Assembly: GCF_001570425.1 (NCBI RefSeq)
Contig: NZ_BCSX01000051.1
Coordinates: forward strand, 186,001-250,000
DNA from: Mycolicibacterium brisbanense
GTDB lineage: Bacteria; Actinomycetota; Actinomycetes; Mycobacteriales; Mycobacteriaceae
DNA length: 64,000 nt
Direction: 5' to 3'
Shown one piece after another: positions 48,805 through 57,664 of the stretch. A model generated the notes under the pieces. It was not told where the DNA came from, did not search any database, and worked only from the letters and a program-made list of their open reading frames with translations. A program made the translations under genes and the position numbers. How positions within the stretch are numbered: position 1 is the stretch's first letter; every line of letters starts with the position of its first letter.

Positions 48805-49290
48805 TCAGCCGTGCTCGCGAGCCAGCGCGGTGAGCTCCGGGCCAGACACGCGGTAGGTGGTCCATTCGGTCTGCGGTTTGCCGCCGACGGCGTCGTACAG
48901 CGCGATCGCGTTGACGTTCCAGTTCAACACCGCCCAGGTGAGCCGGGAGTACCCGTTGTCCACGCATTCGGCGGCCAAGGTGGCCAACAACTTTCGGGCC
49001 AGACCGCGGCGCCGGAACGCGGGCCGTACATAGAGGTCTTCCAGGTAGATCCCCGCGACCCCGTCCCAGGTGGAGAAGTTCAGGAACCACACCGCGGTGG
49101 CAGCCATTTCGCCATCGATCTCGACGATGTGCCCGTAGGCCACCGGCTTCTCGCCGAAAAGCGCGGTGTGCAACTGGGTTTCGGTAACAGTGCACTCGTC
49201 GAGCGCCTTCTCGAACTCGGCGAGCTCGCGGACCATCGCGGCAATCTCGATCTCATCGCCGGGCCGGACCCGTCGGATCACTTCGGTCAT
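48805..49290 (-). CDS. GNAT-family N-acetyltransferase (Rv3216-type)
   Basis: A 161-residue GNAT enzyme: the acetyl-CoA loop is in FRRRGLARKLL, preceded by the YLEDLYV strand and followed by WAVLNWNVNAIALYDAVG. ATG 49290 overlaps the entC stop (ATGA). It resembles the diamine/spermine-type acetyltransferases, but the acceptor is unknown. It is the last gene of the gpm2-entC-GNAT run and marks the return to core gene order after the second accessory block. Confidence 0.88.
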   Translation of the reverse strand: MTEVIRRVRPGDEIEIAAMVRELAEFEKALDECTVTETQLHTALFGEKPVAYGHIVEIDGEMAATAVWFLNFSTWDGVAGIYLEDLYVRPAFRRRGLARKLLATLAAECVDNGYSRLTWAVLNWNVNAIALYDAVGGKPQTEWTTYRVSGPELTALAREHG

Positions 49291-50375
49291 GTTGCCCCCA
49301 GTCCTCTCAGGATGGTCCGGAATTTGGTGGTGGTCTCGTCGACCTCGTCGTCGGGGTCCGATTCGGCGATGATGCCGCCGCCGGCGTGGGCCAGGGCTTC
49401 CCGGCGGTCCGCGGACAGCACCGCGCACCGGATCGACACCACCCAGCGACCGTCGCCGTCGGCGTCGCACCAACCCACCGCCCCCGCGTAGAACCCGCGG
49501 TCGCCTTCCAACTCGCCGATGAGCGCGGCGGCCGTGTCGGTGGGAACCCCGCCCACGGCGGGGGTGGGGTGCAGGGCGAGTGCGAGATCGATTGCGGTGA
49601 TGTCTTTTCCGCGTAACCGTCCGCGCATCGGGGTGCTCAGGTGCCACAGGGCGTCGGTGGCGTGCAATTCGGGTTCGGCGGCGATCTGCAGGTCCACGCA
49701 CAGCGGATCGAGGGCCTTGCGCATGACGTCGACGACCAGTTGGTGCTCGTGGCGATTCTTCGCCGAGGCGGCCAGCGCGTCCGCGTTGGCGCGGTCGGTG
49801 CCCGGATCGGCTGACCGTGGCGCCGAACCGGCGAACGGCTGGCAGATCACCGTGTCGCCCTGGCGGGCGACGAGCAGTTCGGGGCTGGCTCCCACCAGGA
49901 CGGTTCCGGTGTAGCGCGGGCCCGCGGGCGACAGGTCCGCGAGGTACACGGTCGCGGCCGGATCGGCGTCGGCCAGCTTGCGCAGCACGATGCGCGGGTC
50001 CCACGCGCCGTCCGCGGTGAGCTGCAGCGCCCGGGCCAGCACCACCTTGTCCAGTGCTGCGGCCGGATCCCGCAACCGCGCCATCGCCTCGGCCACCCGG
50101 TCGCGATGCACCGCACTGGCGGGCAGTGTCTGCCGCGACGTCACCGAAGGCGTCGGTCCGGCCGGCCAATCGGGCAGCGCCTCGGCGCGGTGGACCGTCA
50201 TCGGTTCGTGCAGAGCGGCCGGCTGTGTTGTGTCAAATGGCAAGGCGCCCACAACGATCGACGCTGCGCCGGATCGCAGTGCGGATTGGGCGTCGGGAAT
50301 CCGCGGATATCCGGTCCGCACACCCTCGGTGATCAGCGCCCCAGACGGGCCGGCCAGCACAAATCCTGGGGTCAT
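49287..50375 (-). CDS. entC: Isochorismate synthase family protein
   Basis: A 362-residue chorismate-binding enzyme that would convert chorismate to isochorismate for menaquinone or a related product. Family motifs: KVVLARALQLTA, GASPELLV, FAGSAPR, and the C-terminal HPTPAVGGVPTDTA with GFYAGAVGW. Upstream in-frame extension to 50672 is inside gpm2, so ATG 50375, overlapping the gpm2 stop, is taken. Position is that of M. tuberculosis entC (Rv3215). No siderophore genes adjoin it. Confidence 0.92.
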   Translation of the reverse strand: MTPGFVLAGPSGALITEGVRTGYPRIPDAQSALRSGAASIVVGALPFDTTQPAALHEPMTVHRAEALPDWPAGPTPSVTSRQTLPASAVHRDRVAEAMARLRDPAAALDKVVLARALQLTADGAWDPRIVLRKLADADPAATVYLADLSPAGPRYTGTVLVGASPELLVARQGDTVICQPFAGSAPRSADPGTDRANADALAASAKNRHEHQLVVDVMRKALDPLCVDLQIAAEPELHATDALWHLSTPMRGRLRGKDITAIDLALALHPTPAVGGVPTDTAAALIGELEGDRGFYAGAVGWCDADGDGRWVVSIRCAVLSADRREALAHAGGGIIAESDPDDEVDETTTKFRTILRGLGAT

Positions 50376-50986
50376 TGTGGCGGCAGGCACGGATTGGTAT
50401 GGCCGGTCAGCCCGAGGGCGGTGATCTGCCGTACCCCGTGTTCGAAACCGCACACCGCGATCGACGCCGCCACCATCGAGAACCGGATGCCCTCTGCCAG
50501 CGGGAGCTCCACCCAGCGGGTCAAGATTGCCCGGGAGAAATGACCGTGCCCGACGAACACCACGTCCCGGGTTTCCAGGTATCCCAGCGCCAGCTCGATC
50601 GCCTGGTCGGCGCGGGCGCTGACATCGGCCACGCTCTCGCCGCCGGGGCAGCCATGCGTCCACACCAGCCAATCGGGCACGGTCTCACGGATCTGGCTGG
50701 TGGTGGTCCCCTCGTAGTCGCCGTAGTCCCATTCGGCGATCAGCGGGGAGACCTCGTCGACGGTCAGGCCGGCGAGCTGGGCGGTGACCTGCGCGCGGTG
50801 CCGGGGGCTGCTGATCACCATCGGGTTCTCCAGCTGCAGGTCGGCCAGCGCCTCGGCGGCCAGCTTGGCCTGCTCTCGGCCGGTGTCGGTGAGATCGAGA
50901 TCCGTGCGGCCGGTATGCCGGCCTGACTTGGACCATTCGGTCTCGCCATGACGAAGCAACACAAGGCGATGCTGCACGACGCTCAC
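50372..50986 (-). CDS. gpm2: Histidine phosphatase (Gpm2/Rv3214-type acid phosphatase)
   Basis: A 204-residue histidine-phosphatase-superfamily protein. The phosphorylated His13 lies in LLRHGETEW and the second catalytic His in VGHGHFSRA. Named as a phosphoglycerate mutase, but the M. tuberculosis orthologue was shown to be a broad acid phosphatase. Start GTG 50986 gives the orthologue's length; an ATG six codons earlier is an alternative. It is 57 bp from the divergent parA-like gene and overlaps entC by ATGA. Confidence 0.9.
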   Translation of the reverse strand: MSVVQHRLVLLRHGETEWSKSGRHTGRTDLDLTDTGREQAKLAAEALADLQLENPMVISSPRHRAQVTAQLAGLTVDEVSPLIAEWDYGDYEGTTTSQIRETVPDWLVWTHGCPGGESVADVSARADQAIELALGYLETRDVVFVGHGHFSRAILTRWVELPLAEGIRFSMVAASIAVCGFEHGVRQITALGLTGHTNPCLPPQ

Positions 50987-51043
50987 ACGGCGATTCTGCC
51001 GCACGTCCGGCGGAGGCCGTCGGGTGCGTGCTTGGATGAAGGT

Positions 51044-51841
51044 GTGACGCGGGTATTAGCGGTCGCCAATCAAAAGGGTGGGGTAGCGAAGACGACGACA
51101 GTGGCGTCGTTGGGAGCGGCGATGGTCGAACTCGGTCAGCGTGTGCTGCTGGTCGACCTGGACCCGCAGGGGTGTTTGACGTTCTCGTTGGGCCAGGACC
51201 CCGACAAGCTGCCGGTCTCGGTGCACGAGGTGCTGCTCGGTGAGGTCGAGCCGGGTGCGGCGCTGGTGCAGACCGATGAAGGTATGACGTTGCTGCCTGC
51301 CAACATCGACCTGGCGGGTGCCGAGGCCATGTTGTTGATGCGGGCCGGCCGCGAATATGCGCTCAAACGGGCGCTGGCCAAGGTCGCCGACCAGTTTGAC
51401 GTGGTGATCATCGACTGTCCGCCGTCGCTGGGCGTGCTGACCCTCAACGGGCTGACCGCCGCCGGCGAGGTGATCGTGCCGCTGCAGTGTGAGACGCTGG
51501 CGCACCGCGGCGTCGGGCAGTTTCTGCGCACCATCGCCGATGTCCAGCAGATCACCAACTCCGATCTCACCCTGCTGGGCGCGCTGCCCACGCTCTACGA
51601 TTCGCGCACCACCCACAGCCGCGACGTGCTGCTCGACGTGGCCGACCGCTATCAGTTGCCGGTACTCGCACCGCCGATTCCGCGCACGGTGCGCTTCGCC
51701 GAGGCCACCGCGTCGGGTGCATCGGTGCTGGCCGGGCGTAAGAACAAGGGCGCAGAGGCCTACCGGGAGTTGGCCGAGGCCCTGCGCAAGTACTGGAAGT
51801 CCGGGAAAGCGATGGCCACCTTCACTCCAGAGGTGGTGTAG
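51044..51841 (+). CDS. ParA/Soj-family ATPase (Rv3213c-type)
   Basis: A 265-residue deviant-Walker ATPase. Walker A is NQKGGVAKTTT, with Ala in place of the usual second Gly; Walker B is in VVIIDCPPS, and the LLVDLDPQG strand is present. The start is GTG 51044, which gives the normal ParA N terminus (VTRVLAVANQ). No parB partner or parS lies nearby, so it is an orphan, not the chromosomal partition ATPase. A PP2C gene follows 9 bp downstream and may be co-transcribed. Confidence 0.9.
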   Translation: MTRVLAVANQKGGVAKTTTVASLGAAMVELGQRVLLVDLDPQGCLTFSLGQDPDKLPVSVHEVLLGEVEPGAALVQTDEGMTLLPANIDLAGAEAMLLMRAGREYALKRALAKVADQFDVVIIDCPPSLGVLTLNGLTAAGEVIVPLQCETLAHRGVGQFLRTIADVQQITNSDLTLLGALPTLYDSRTTHSRDVLLDVADRYQLPVLAPPIPRTVRFAEATASGASVLAGRKNKGAEAYRELAEALRKYWKSGKAMATFTPEVV

Positions 51842-51850
51842 CCGGACCTC

Positions 51851-52552
51851 ATGGCGCGAGTGCTCGCGGCCGCGACGGCCACCGATCAGGGCCCGGTCCG
51901 GGTCAGTAACCAGGACGCGGTGCTGGTCGAGGGAGCGCTCTACGCGATCGCCGACGGCTTCGGCGCGCTCGGGGACCAGGCCAGCCGGCTGGCCCTCGAC
52001 ACCTTGCGGGCGGGATTTCTGGCCGCACCCGACCGCGACGGGCTCTTGGCCGCGGTGCGCCGGGCCAACGAACAGGTGTGCGCGCGCGTCGCCTCGGACG
52101 GTGCGAGCTCGGGCTGCACGCTGACCGCGGTCGCGATGTTCGACGACGAACAGGGCGGCCCGATGGTCGTCAACATCGGCGATTCACCCCTGTACCGCAT
52201 CCGCGACGGCCGCATGGAACAGCTCACGGCCGACCACAGCGTTGCCGGAGAGTTGGTGCAAGCAGGGGAGATCACCCGCGAGGAGGCCCGGTTCCACCCC
52301 CACCGCCATCTGCTGACCCGCGCGCTGGGTATCGGGACGGTGATCCGGGTCGATGTCGCCGACCTCGAGTGCCGGCCCGGCGATCGCCTGCTGATCAGCA
52401 GTGACGGACTGTTCGCCGCGGCAGACGAGGCCGCCATCGCGGACGCGGCCAGTGCGGCAGAGCCCGAGACGGCGGTCCGGCAGCTGATCGAGGTGGCCAA
52501 CAACGCCGGGGGCAGCGACAACACCAGCGTCATCGTGATCGACCTGGGCTGA
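51851..52552 (+). CDS. PP2C-family serine/threonine phosphatase
   Basis: A 233-residue metal-dependent phosphatase. Metal ligands are at Asp22 (NQDA), Asp35 (IADGFG), and the Asp of SSDGLF and GSDNTS; the GD of NIGDSPLY is also conserved. Soluble, without a membrane anchor, unlike PstP. It is 9 bp after the ParA-like gene and convergent with the next gene. I do not recall a counterpart at this place in M. tuberculosis. A role in reversing phosphorylation of the ParA-like protein or its partners is speculative. Confidence 0.9.
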   Translation: MARVLAAATATDQGPVRVSNQDAVLVEGALYAIADGFGALGDQASRLALDTLRAGFLAAPDRDGLLAAVRRANEQVCARVASDGASSGCTLTAVAMFDDEQGGPMVVNIGDSPLYRIRDGRMEQLTADHSVAGELVQAGEITREEARFHPHRHLLTRALGIGTVIRVDVADLECRPGDRLLISSDGLFAAADEAAIADAASAAEPETAVRQLIEVANNAGGSDNTSVIVIDLG

Positions 52553-52564
52553 CCCGACGGATCG

Positions 52565-53782
52565 TTACGCCGCGCCGAGCGCGACGAGTTGATCGCCGCG
52601 CTGCTCCAGCAACGTCGATCCGGCCACCGCGGGCACCACCGGCTCGGCACTCGGCTGGCGGGTCAGCGCGATGTGTCGTTCCCCTGCTCCTGTGCCCGGA
52701 TCGAACACGTCGTAGCCGTCGCTGACCGGGACCAGCAGGCGTCCGGCCATCTCGGTGGCAGGACCGACCGGGGTGGCCGTGCCCGCCGGGCTGACGGTGT
52801 ACTTGTAGCGCAGCCCGTTGGCGTCGAACACGAGCACCGAATTGCCCGTCCACCAGGTGACCAGGTCACCGGCGCGGCTGGCCGTGGCCTGCGGGCTCGG
52901 CGGGCCGGGGAGCAGGGTGCTGGCGATGGTCGCGCCGTTGCGGTCGATGATGTTGACCGTCGGCTTCGGCGTCGGGACGTAGATCGCCGTGGTGGTATCT
53001 GCGACGGCGATGACCTGGGCGCCCGAATCGTCGGCCACCCCCGGCAGTTCCACGTTCCGGGTGTCGGGCTGGTCCTCCTCGTCGGCGGGCCGCAGCAGGG
53101 TCAGCCGCAGGTCTGCCCGCTTGGGGCAGGATTCCAGGACCGACACCGCCGACGAGCTGGCCGCCGCCGACACCAGCCGGCATACCGGCGAGGCGGGCAC
53201 ATCGGGTTTGATGCGGGCATCGAGCGACCCGTAGGACAACATCCGGACCATGTCCGAACGCCACATCTCCAGGCGGCTGTCCCCGGCCGAGAGCACCGTG
53301 GTGCCGTCGGAGGACAGGCGCACGTCAGGGTCGGAGTAGCTGCTGCGGGCAGGCCCACGGCGGCCGGTCTTGCCGTCGATGGTGCTCACCTGCCCACAAC
53401 CGCGGCTGTCCGGATATGCCGCGACCGCGTACTGATACACCGAGGTCACGCCGCACAACTCGAGGTCGCGGGCGTAGCTCCACAGCGTTGCGCCGGTCAC
53501 CGGGTCACGTCCGGTGACGGTGTGCCCTTCGCCGGTGACCACAGACCCGCCGGCGATCACCGGCACCGTGGTCTTGGGACTCGGGGCGGCCCACAACTGC
53601 TGTAGCCCGGCGGGTACCTCGCGGGCCGAGGTGAGATAGGGGACCGGCGACGCGGCGGGACGACTGACCGTCGCCCGCTCGTCGCTGGTCCACCAGATCA
53701 GGGCGGCGACGACGGCGACGACCACAACGATCGCGGCAGCCGCCACCATGTCGCCACGGGTGCGACGTTCCGGTTTGAGCAT
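52565..53782 (-). CDS. Membrane-anchored beta-propeller-like protein (Rv3212-type)
   Basis: A 405-residue protein with one N-terminal membrane segment (about 13-31) and a large extracytoplasmic part. Repeated strand-rich units (VTGRDPVTGATLWSY, STIDGKTGRRG, VFDANGLRYKY, VFDPGTGAGERH) suggest a PQQ-like or YVTN beta-propeller. Function unknown. Known in mycobacteria as a conserved alanine- and valine-rich protein. It follows rhlE by 16 bp on the same strand. Confidence 0.85.
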   Translation of the reverse strand: MLKPERRTRGDMVAAAAIVVVVAVVAALIWWTSDERATVSRPAASPVPYLTSAREVPAGLQQLWAAPSPKTTVPVIAGGSVVTGEGHTVTGRDPVTGATLWSYARDLELCGVTSVYQYAVAAYPDSRGCGQVSTIDGKTGRRGPARSSYSDPDVRLSSDGTTVLSAGDSRLEMWRSDMVRMLSYGSLDARIKPDVPASPVCRLVSAAASSSAVSVLESCPKRADLRLTLLRPADEEDQPDTRNVELPGVADDSGAQVIAVADTTTAIYVPTPKPTVNIIDRNGATIASTLLPGPPSPQATASRAGDLVTWWTGNSVLVFDANGLRYKYTVSPAGTATPVGPATEMAGRLLVPVSDGYDVFDPGTGAGERHIALTRQPSAEPVVPAVAGSTLLEQRGDQLVALGAA

Positions 53783-53798
53783 AGGTGGCGCGTGTCAG

Positions 53799-55325
53799 CT
53801 AGCCGGCGCTGGCGGCTTCGGTCTTGCGGGGGCGGCGCCGCCGGCGTCGCCGGGCCGCGGCCGGGGCATCGCCGTTGTCGGATTCCGCCACCGGGGCGTC
53901 GACGGGCTCCGCGGTCGTCTCGGCCGCGCTGGTCACCGCCTCGGGATGCCCGGTCGCCGGCTGGCCGGCACGGGTCCGGCGCCGCGTGCGGGTCCTGGCG
54001 GGCCGCTCCGCGGTGGAATCCGCCGACGAGATGCGCTTTTCCGACTTGTCGCTCTTGTCGCCGCGCTTGGCGGCCGTGCGCCGCGGGCTGCCCACGATGC
54101 CGGTGGCATCGGTCGGGATGCCGAGCTCCTCATAGATGTGGGGTGAGCTGGAATAGGTCTCGGCAGGATCGGGGCAGCCGAGGTTCAGCGCCTTGTCGAT
54201 CATTCCCCAGCGGTCCAGCTCGTCCCAGTCCACCAGCGTGATCGCGACACCGGTCTTGCCGGCACGGCCGGTGCGCCCGATGCGGTGCACGTAGGCCTGC
54301 TCGTCCTCTGGGCACTGGTAATTGATGACGTGCGTGACGTCGTCGATGTCGATGCCGCGTGCCGCCACATCGGTGGCGACCAGCACGTCGACCGCGCCGG
54401 TGCGGAACGATTTCAGGGCCTTTTCCCGGGCACCCTGGCCGAGGTCGCCGTGCACGGCGTCCACCTTGAACCCGCGCTCGGCGAGTTCGTCGGACACCTT
54501 CTGCGCGGTGCGCTTGGTGCGCGTGAAGATCATCGTCGCGCCGCGCCCGGCGGACTGCAGGATGCGGCTCACCAACTCGGACTTGTCCAGCGCGTGGGCC
54601 CGGTAGGCGAACTGTTCGGTGGTGTCGTGCGTCGCCGCCGAGTGCGGGGCCTCGGCGCGGATGTGGGTCGGCTGGTTCATGAACGTGCGGGCCAGCGTGA
54701 TGATCGGATCGGGCATGGTCGCCGAGAACAGCATCGACTGGCGATCGTCGGGAGTCAGCCGCAAGATGCGCTCGATATCGGGCAGGAAGCCCAGGTCCAG
54801 CATTTCGTCGGCCTCGTCGAGGACCAGCACTGACAGGCCGCCGAGCTGCAGATGGCCCTGCTGAGCCAGGTCGAGCAGCCGGCCCGGGGTGCCGACGACC
54901 ACGTCGACGCCCTTGCGCAGGGCCTCGATCTGCGGTTCGTAGGGGCGCCCGCCGTAGATGGACGTCACGGTGAACGGGCGCTCGGAGGCCGTCCCGGTGT
55001 CCGCGGTCAAGTACTTCGCCGCTGCGGCCAGGTCGTCGTAGACCTGCAGGCACAGCTCACGGGTTGGCACGACGACCAGGGCACGCGGTGCGCCGGTCAG
55101 CGGGCGGGTCTGGTCGCCCGCCACCCGATGCAGCAGGGGTACGCCGAATGCGAATGTCTTGCCCATACCGGTACGGGCCTGGCCGATCAGATCGCTGCCC
55201 GCGAGCGCGAGCGGCAGGGTCAGTTCCTGGATGGCAAACGGATGCACGATGCCGTTCTCGGCCAGAGCACGCACGATTTCGTCGCGCACGCCGAGTTCGG
55301 CAAATGTTTTGTTGAGATGCGTCAT
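53799..55325 (-). CDS. rhlE: DEAD-box RNA helicase RhlE
   Basis: A 508-residue ATP-dependent RNA helicase. Motif I is ARTGMGKT (50-57), motif Ia PTRELCLQ, motif II DEAD (170-173), motif III SATMP, motif VI HRIGRTGRAG. A long low-complexity Arg/Ala-rich tail (about 435-508, with RTRTRRRTRAG and RRRRRRRPRK) should bind RNA or ribosomes. ATG 55325 matches the orthologue's N terminus; an in-frame ATG 36 bp earlier is possible. The 298-bp gap to the divergent ferritin-like gene presumably holds both promoters and a long leader; no further structure was clear. Confidence 0.94.
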   Translation of the reverse strand: MTHLNKTFAELGVRDEIVRALAENGIVHPFAIQELTLPLALAGSDLIGQARTGMGKTFAFGVPLLHRVAGDQTRPLTGAPRALVVVPTRELCLQVYDDLAAAAKYLTADTGTASERPFTVTSIYGGRPYEPQIEALRKGVDVVVGTPGRLLDLAQQGHLQLGGLSVLVLDEADEMLDLGFLPDIERILRLTPDDRQSMLFSATMPDPIITLARTFMNQPTHIRAEAPHSAATHDTTEQFAYRAHALDKSELVSRILQSAGRGATMIFTRTKRTAQKVSDELAERGFKVDAVHGDLGQGAREKALKSFRTGAVDVLVATDVAARGIDIDDVTHVINYQCPEDEQAYVHRIGRTGRAGKTGVAITLVDWDELDRWGMIDKALNLGCPDPAETYSSSPHIYEELGIPTDATGIVGSPRRTAAKRGDKSDKSEKRISSADSTAERPARTRTRRRTRAGQPATGHPEAVTSAAETTAEPVDAPVAESDNGDAPAAARRRRRRRPRKTEAASAG

Positions 55326-55623
55326 GGTTGGTGGAGGTAGCCTTTCACTGTCAAACCTCATGGGGCGTCCACGCGCGCACGAGTTTCGACAATGACACGG
55401 CCGGTTCGCCCGGTACAGGCGGCGGTGCCGATCCGCGGGGCCCAGCGCTACGGGGCGGGCCAACTGCGTGCACGCACATTTCTTCGGTAGCGGCCTGGGC
55501 GGCTCGCAAGCGGGCTTTCCAGCCGCTGCAGATCCTGTTACCAGATGCCATTGTAGCTGGTCGGGGTCGCTGGGCCGATTTGCCGGGAAGTCGGCGGGCC
55601 CGGCGGAGTCTAAAGTTGGCCCC

Positions 55624-56322
55624 ATGACATCGCCGCAACCCGCCGCAGAACAGATCGCCGAACCGGCTGTCCCGGCCGTCTCGGCCGACCATCCAGGGGT
55701 CGATGAATTGTTCGCGGTGCTGGCCTACGGCGAGGTCGCGGCGTTCTACCGGCTGACCGAAGAGGCGCGCATGGCGCCCGATCTGCGCGGCCGCATCAAC
55801 ATGGCAAGCATGGCCGCCGCAGAGATGGGGCACTACGAGACACTGCGAGATGCGTTGGAGCGCAGGGGAGTTGACGTTGTCGCGGCGATGACGAAGTACG
55901 CCTCGGCGCTGGAGAACTACCACCGCATGACCACCCCGAGCACCTGGCTGGAAGCTCTGGTGAAGACCTATATCGGCGATGCGCTCGCCGCCGACTTCTA
56001 CTTGGAGATCGCCGACTCGTTACCGGAGGAGATCGCCTCGGTGGTGCGCTCGGTGCTCTCGGAGACCGGGCACTCGCAGTTCGTCGTCGCCGAGGTGCAG
56101 GCCGCGGTGAGCGACAGTGTCCGGCAGCGGCACCGGCTCGCGCTGTGGGCGCGCCGGCTGCTCGGCGAGGCCGTCACCCAGGCCCAGTTCGTGCTGGCCG
56201 ACCACGACGAGCTGGTCGATCTGGTGATGTCCAGCGGGGAAGGCCTGACCCAGCTCGCCGAGTTCTTCAACCGGCTGCAGCACACGCATCACTCCCGCAT
56301 GCAGGAGCTGGGCCTGGCCTGA
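55624..56322 (+). CDS. Ferritin-like fold protein (Rv3210c-type)
   Basis: A 232-residue helical protein of the ferritin-like/MiaE-related superfamily as found throughout mycobacteria; the carboxylate/His pattern EVAAFYRLTEEA, AEMGHYETL and ETGHSQFVVAE suggests a diiron site. Function unknown. ATG 55624 is the natural start; a long upstream in-frame extension runs through the rhlE promoter. It ends 6 bp from the convergent MmpS-like gene. Confidence 0.85.
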   Translation: MTSPQPAAEQIAEPAVPAVSADHPGVDELFAVLAYGEVAAFYRLTEEARMAPDLRGRINMASMAAAEMGHYETLRDALERRGVDVVAAMTKYASALENYHRMTTPSTWLEALVKTYIGDALAADFYLEIADSLPEEIASVVRSVLSETGHSQFVVAEVQAAVSDSVRQRHRLALWARRLLGEAVTQAQFVLADHDELVDLVMSSGEGLTQLAEFFNRLQHTHHSRMQELGLA

Positions 56323-56328
56323 CCTCCG

Positions 56329-57147
56329 CTACTGCGTGCAGGTCGCGATCATCGTGTTGTTGGCCTGCTGGACCAGCACGGCGCCGTTGGCGTCGGTGAT
56401 CGCGCAGTTGAGCTGACCGGTCACGCTGGTCGCCGTCACCGACTTGAGCTCGACTCCGGGGTTGAGGGTCACGCTCTTGGTCCACGGCAGTGCCACGTTG
56501 AACTCGGTCTGCAGGGCGCCCTGCTGATCGGTGTAGACGATGGTGACCAGGTCCAGCAGCGGCCGCGTGCCGGTCACCGTGTACGTGATGGTGCGTGGGC
56601 TGGCTTCGGCGGCCGGTGGGGCGGCCGCGGCCGGCGGTGCCGGTTCGGCCGTCGGCTCGGCGGTGGCCCGCGGGCTCGGCGTCACGGTCGTCACCGTCTC
56701 GGGCGACATGGCCGGACCGGGCGGCGGAGGTACGGGCTTTGACGTCGCGTCCTGGACCGGGGTGGTGGGCGACTGGCTGGTCGTGGGCGCCGCCGGGGAC
56801 GTCGTGGTGACCGAAACCGAGCCGCTGTCGCCGCCTCCCAGGATGATCACCGTGCAGATGACCGCCACCAGCAGGATGACGCCCGCGACCGAGGCGACCC
56901 ACATCCACCGCTTGTCGACAGGCTCGTAGTACTCGTAGATGTCGTCGTCGGCATCGTCGTGGCTGTCACCGGCGTAGGCGTCGTAATCCTCGTAGGCCGC
57001 GCTGTCGTCACCGCTGCGGTAGCTGTCGTAACTGCTGCGATAGCGGCTGCGGAAACTGCTGTCCGGATCGTACTGTCCGGGCTGCGGCGAATCGTCACCG
57101 AAGCGTTCGGCGGAACTCGTGTCATACGGCGAATAAGGCCTGGTCAT
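56329..57147 (-). CDS. Membrane protein with MmpS-like extracytoplasmic domain (Rv3209-type)
   Basis: A 272-residue protein: acidic Tyr/Ser-rich cytosolic N terminus (1-78), one membrane helix (about 82-104), a Pro/Thr/Ala-rich linker (110-185), and a C-terminal beta domain (YTVTGT, VTIVYTD, ALPWTKSVTL, CAITDANG) like the MmpS family of transport accessory proteins. No mmpL is adjacent. Role unknown. Conserved in mycobacteria at this position. The 267-bp gap upstream, to TB9.4, shows no further gene. Confidence 0.85.
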   Translation of the reverse strand: MTRPYSPYDTSSAERFGDDSPQPGQYDPDSSFRSRYRSSYDSYRSGDDSAAYEDYDAYAGDSHDDADDDIYEYYEPVDKRWMWVASVAGVILLVAVICTVIILGGGDSGSVSVTTTSPAAPTTSQSPTTPVQDATSKPVPPPPGPAMSPETVTTVTPSPRATAEPTAEPAPPAAAAPPAAEASPRTITYTVTGTRPLLDLVTIVYTDQQGALQTEFNVALPWTKSVTLNPGVELKSVTATSVTGQLNCAITDANGAVLVQQANNTMIATCTQ

Positions 57148-57414
57148 GCGGCTTCCCAGTCGTCTCGTCCAATGTCGCTGCTGATGCTATCGAGACGGGT
57201 GTGACTGGTGAGGTTCGATGATCAGCGTGTCGGTCACGGTCCGGACTCGGTTCGGTCGCCGAAGATCTCCGTGCACCGCAGGCCGCTCCTCCGGCGTCGT
57301 CCGCACGCTTCGCGCACGGCGAACTCGCAATGGCCGACGCTGGCGGCACCGGCGCCACGATGTCCACTAGCCTGCTGAGGGACACGGACAGTAGCGAAAG
57401 AAAAGGGGTCCAGC

Positions 57415-57654
57415 GTGGAGGTCAAGATCGGCGTCACGGACAGTCCGCGGGAGCTGAGCTTCAACAGTGCGCAGACGCCAAGCGAGGTGGAGCAGCAGGT
57501 CACGGACGCGCTCAGCAAGGACTCGGGTGTGCTGGCGCTGACCGACGAGAAGGGTCGCCGGTTCCTGGTGCAGAACAGCAAGATCGCCTACGTCGAGATC
57601 GGCGCCGCCGATGTGCGCCGTGTCGGCTTCGGCGTCGGGGCCGAGTCCGCCTGA
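57415..57654 (+). CDS. DUF3107 protein (TB9.4)
   Basis: A 79-residue small conserved actinobacterial protein starting with GTG (VEVKIGVTDSPREL) after an AAAAGGGG site. Secondary structure looks like a beta-helix-beta module with a C-terminal IAYVEIG strand. Function unknown; the M. tuberculosis orthologue (Rv3208A, TB9.4) is known as an antigen. It is convergent with the TetR gene, 10 bp apart. Confidence 0.9.
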   Translation: MEVKIGVTDSPRELSFNSAQTPSEVEQQVTDALSKDSGVLALTDEKGRRFLVQNSKIAYVEIGAADVRRVGFGVGAESA

Positions 57655-57664
57655 GTGCGGCCGT

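Noticed and set aside
49287..50375. Siderophore biosynthesis locus around entC
   Set aside because: No other siderophore genes or iron-box motif are nearby; the entC-like gene is a lone chorismate-family member in a core gene run.
55326..55623. Riboswitch or cold-shock element in the rhlE/ferritin-like intergenic region
   Set aside because: Only short, weak inverted repeats were found and no known riboswitch core could be recognised.
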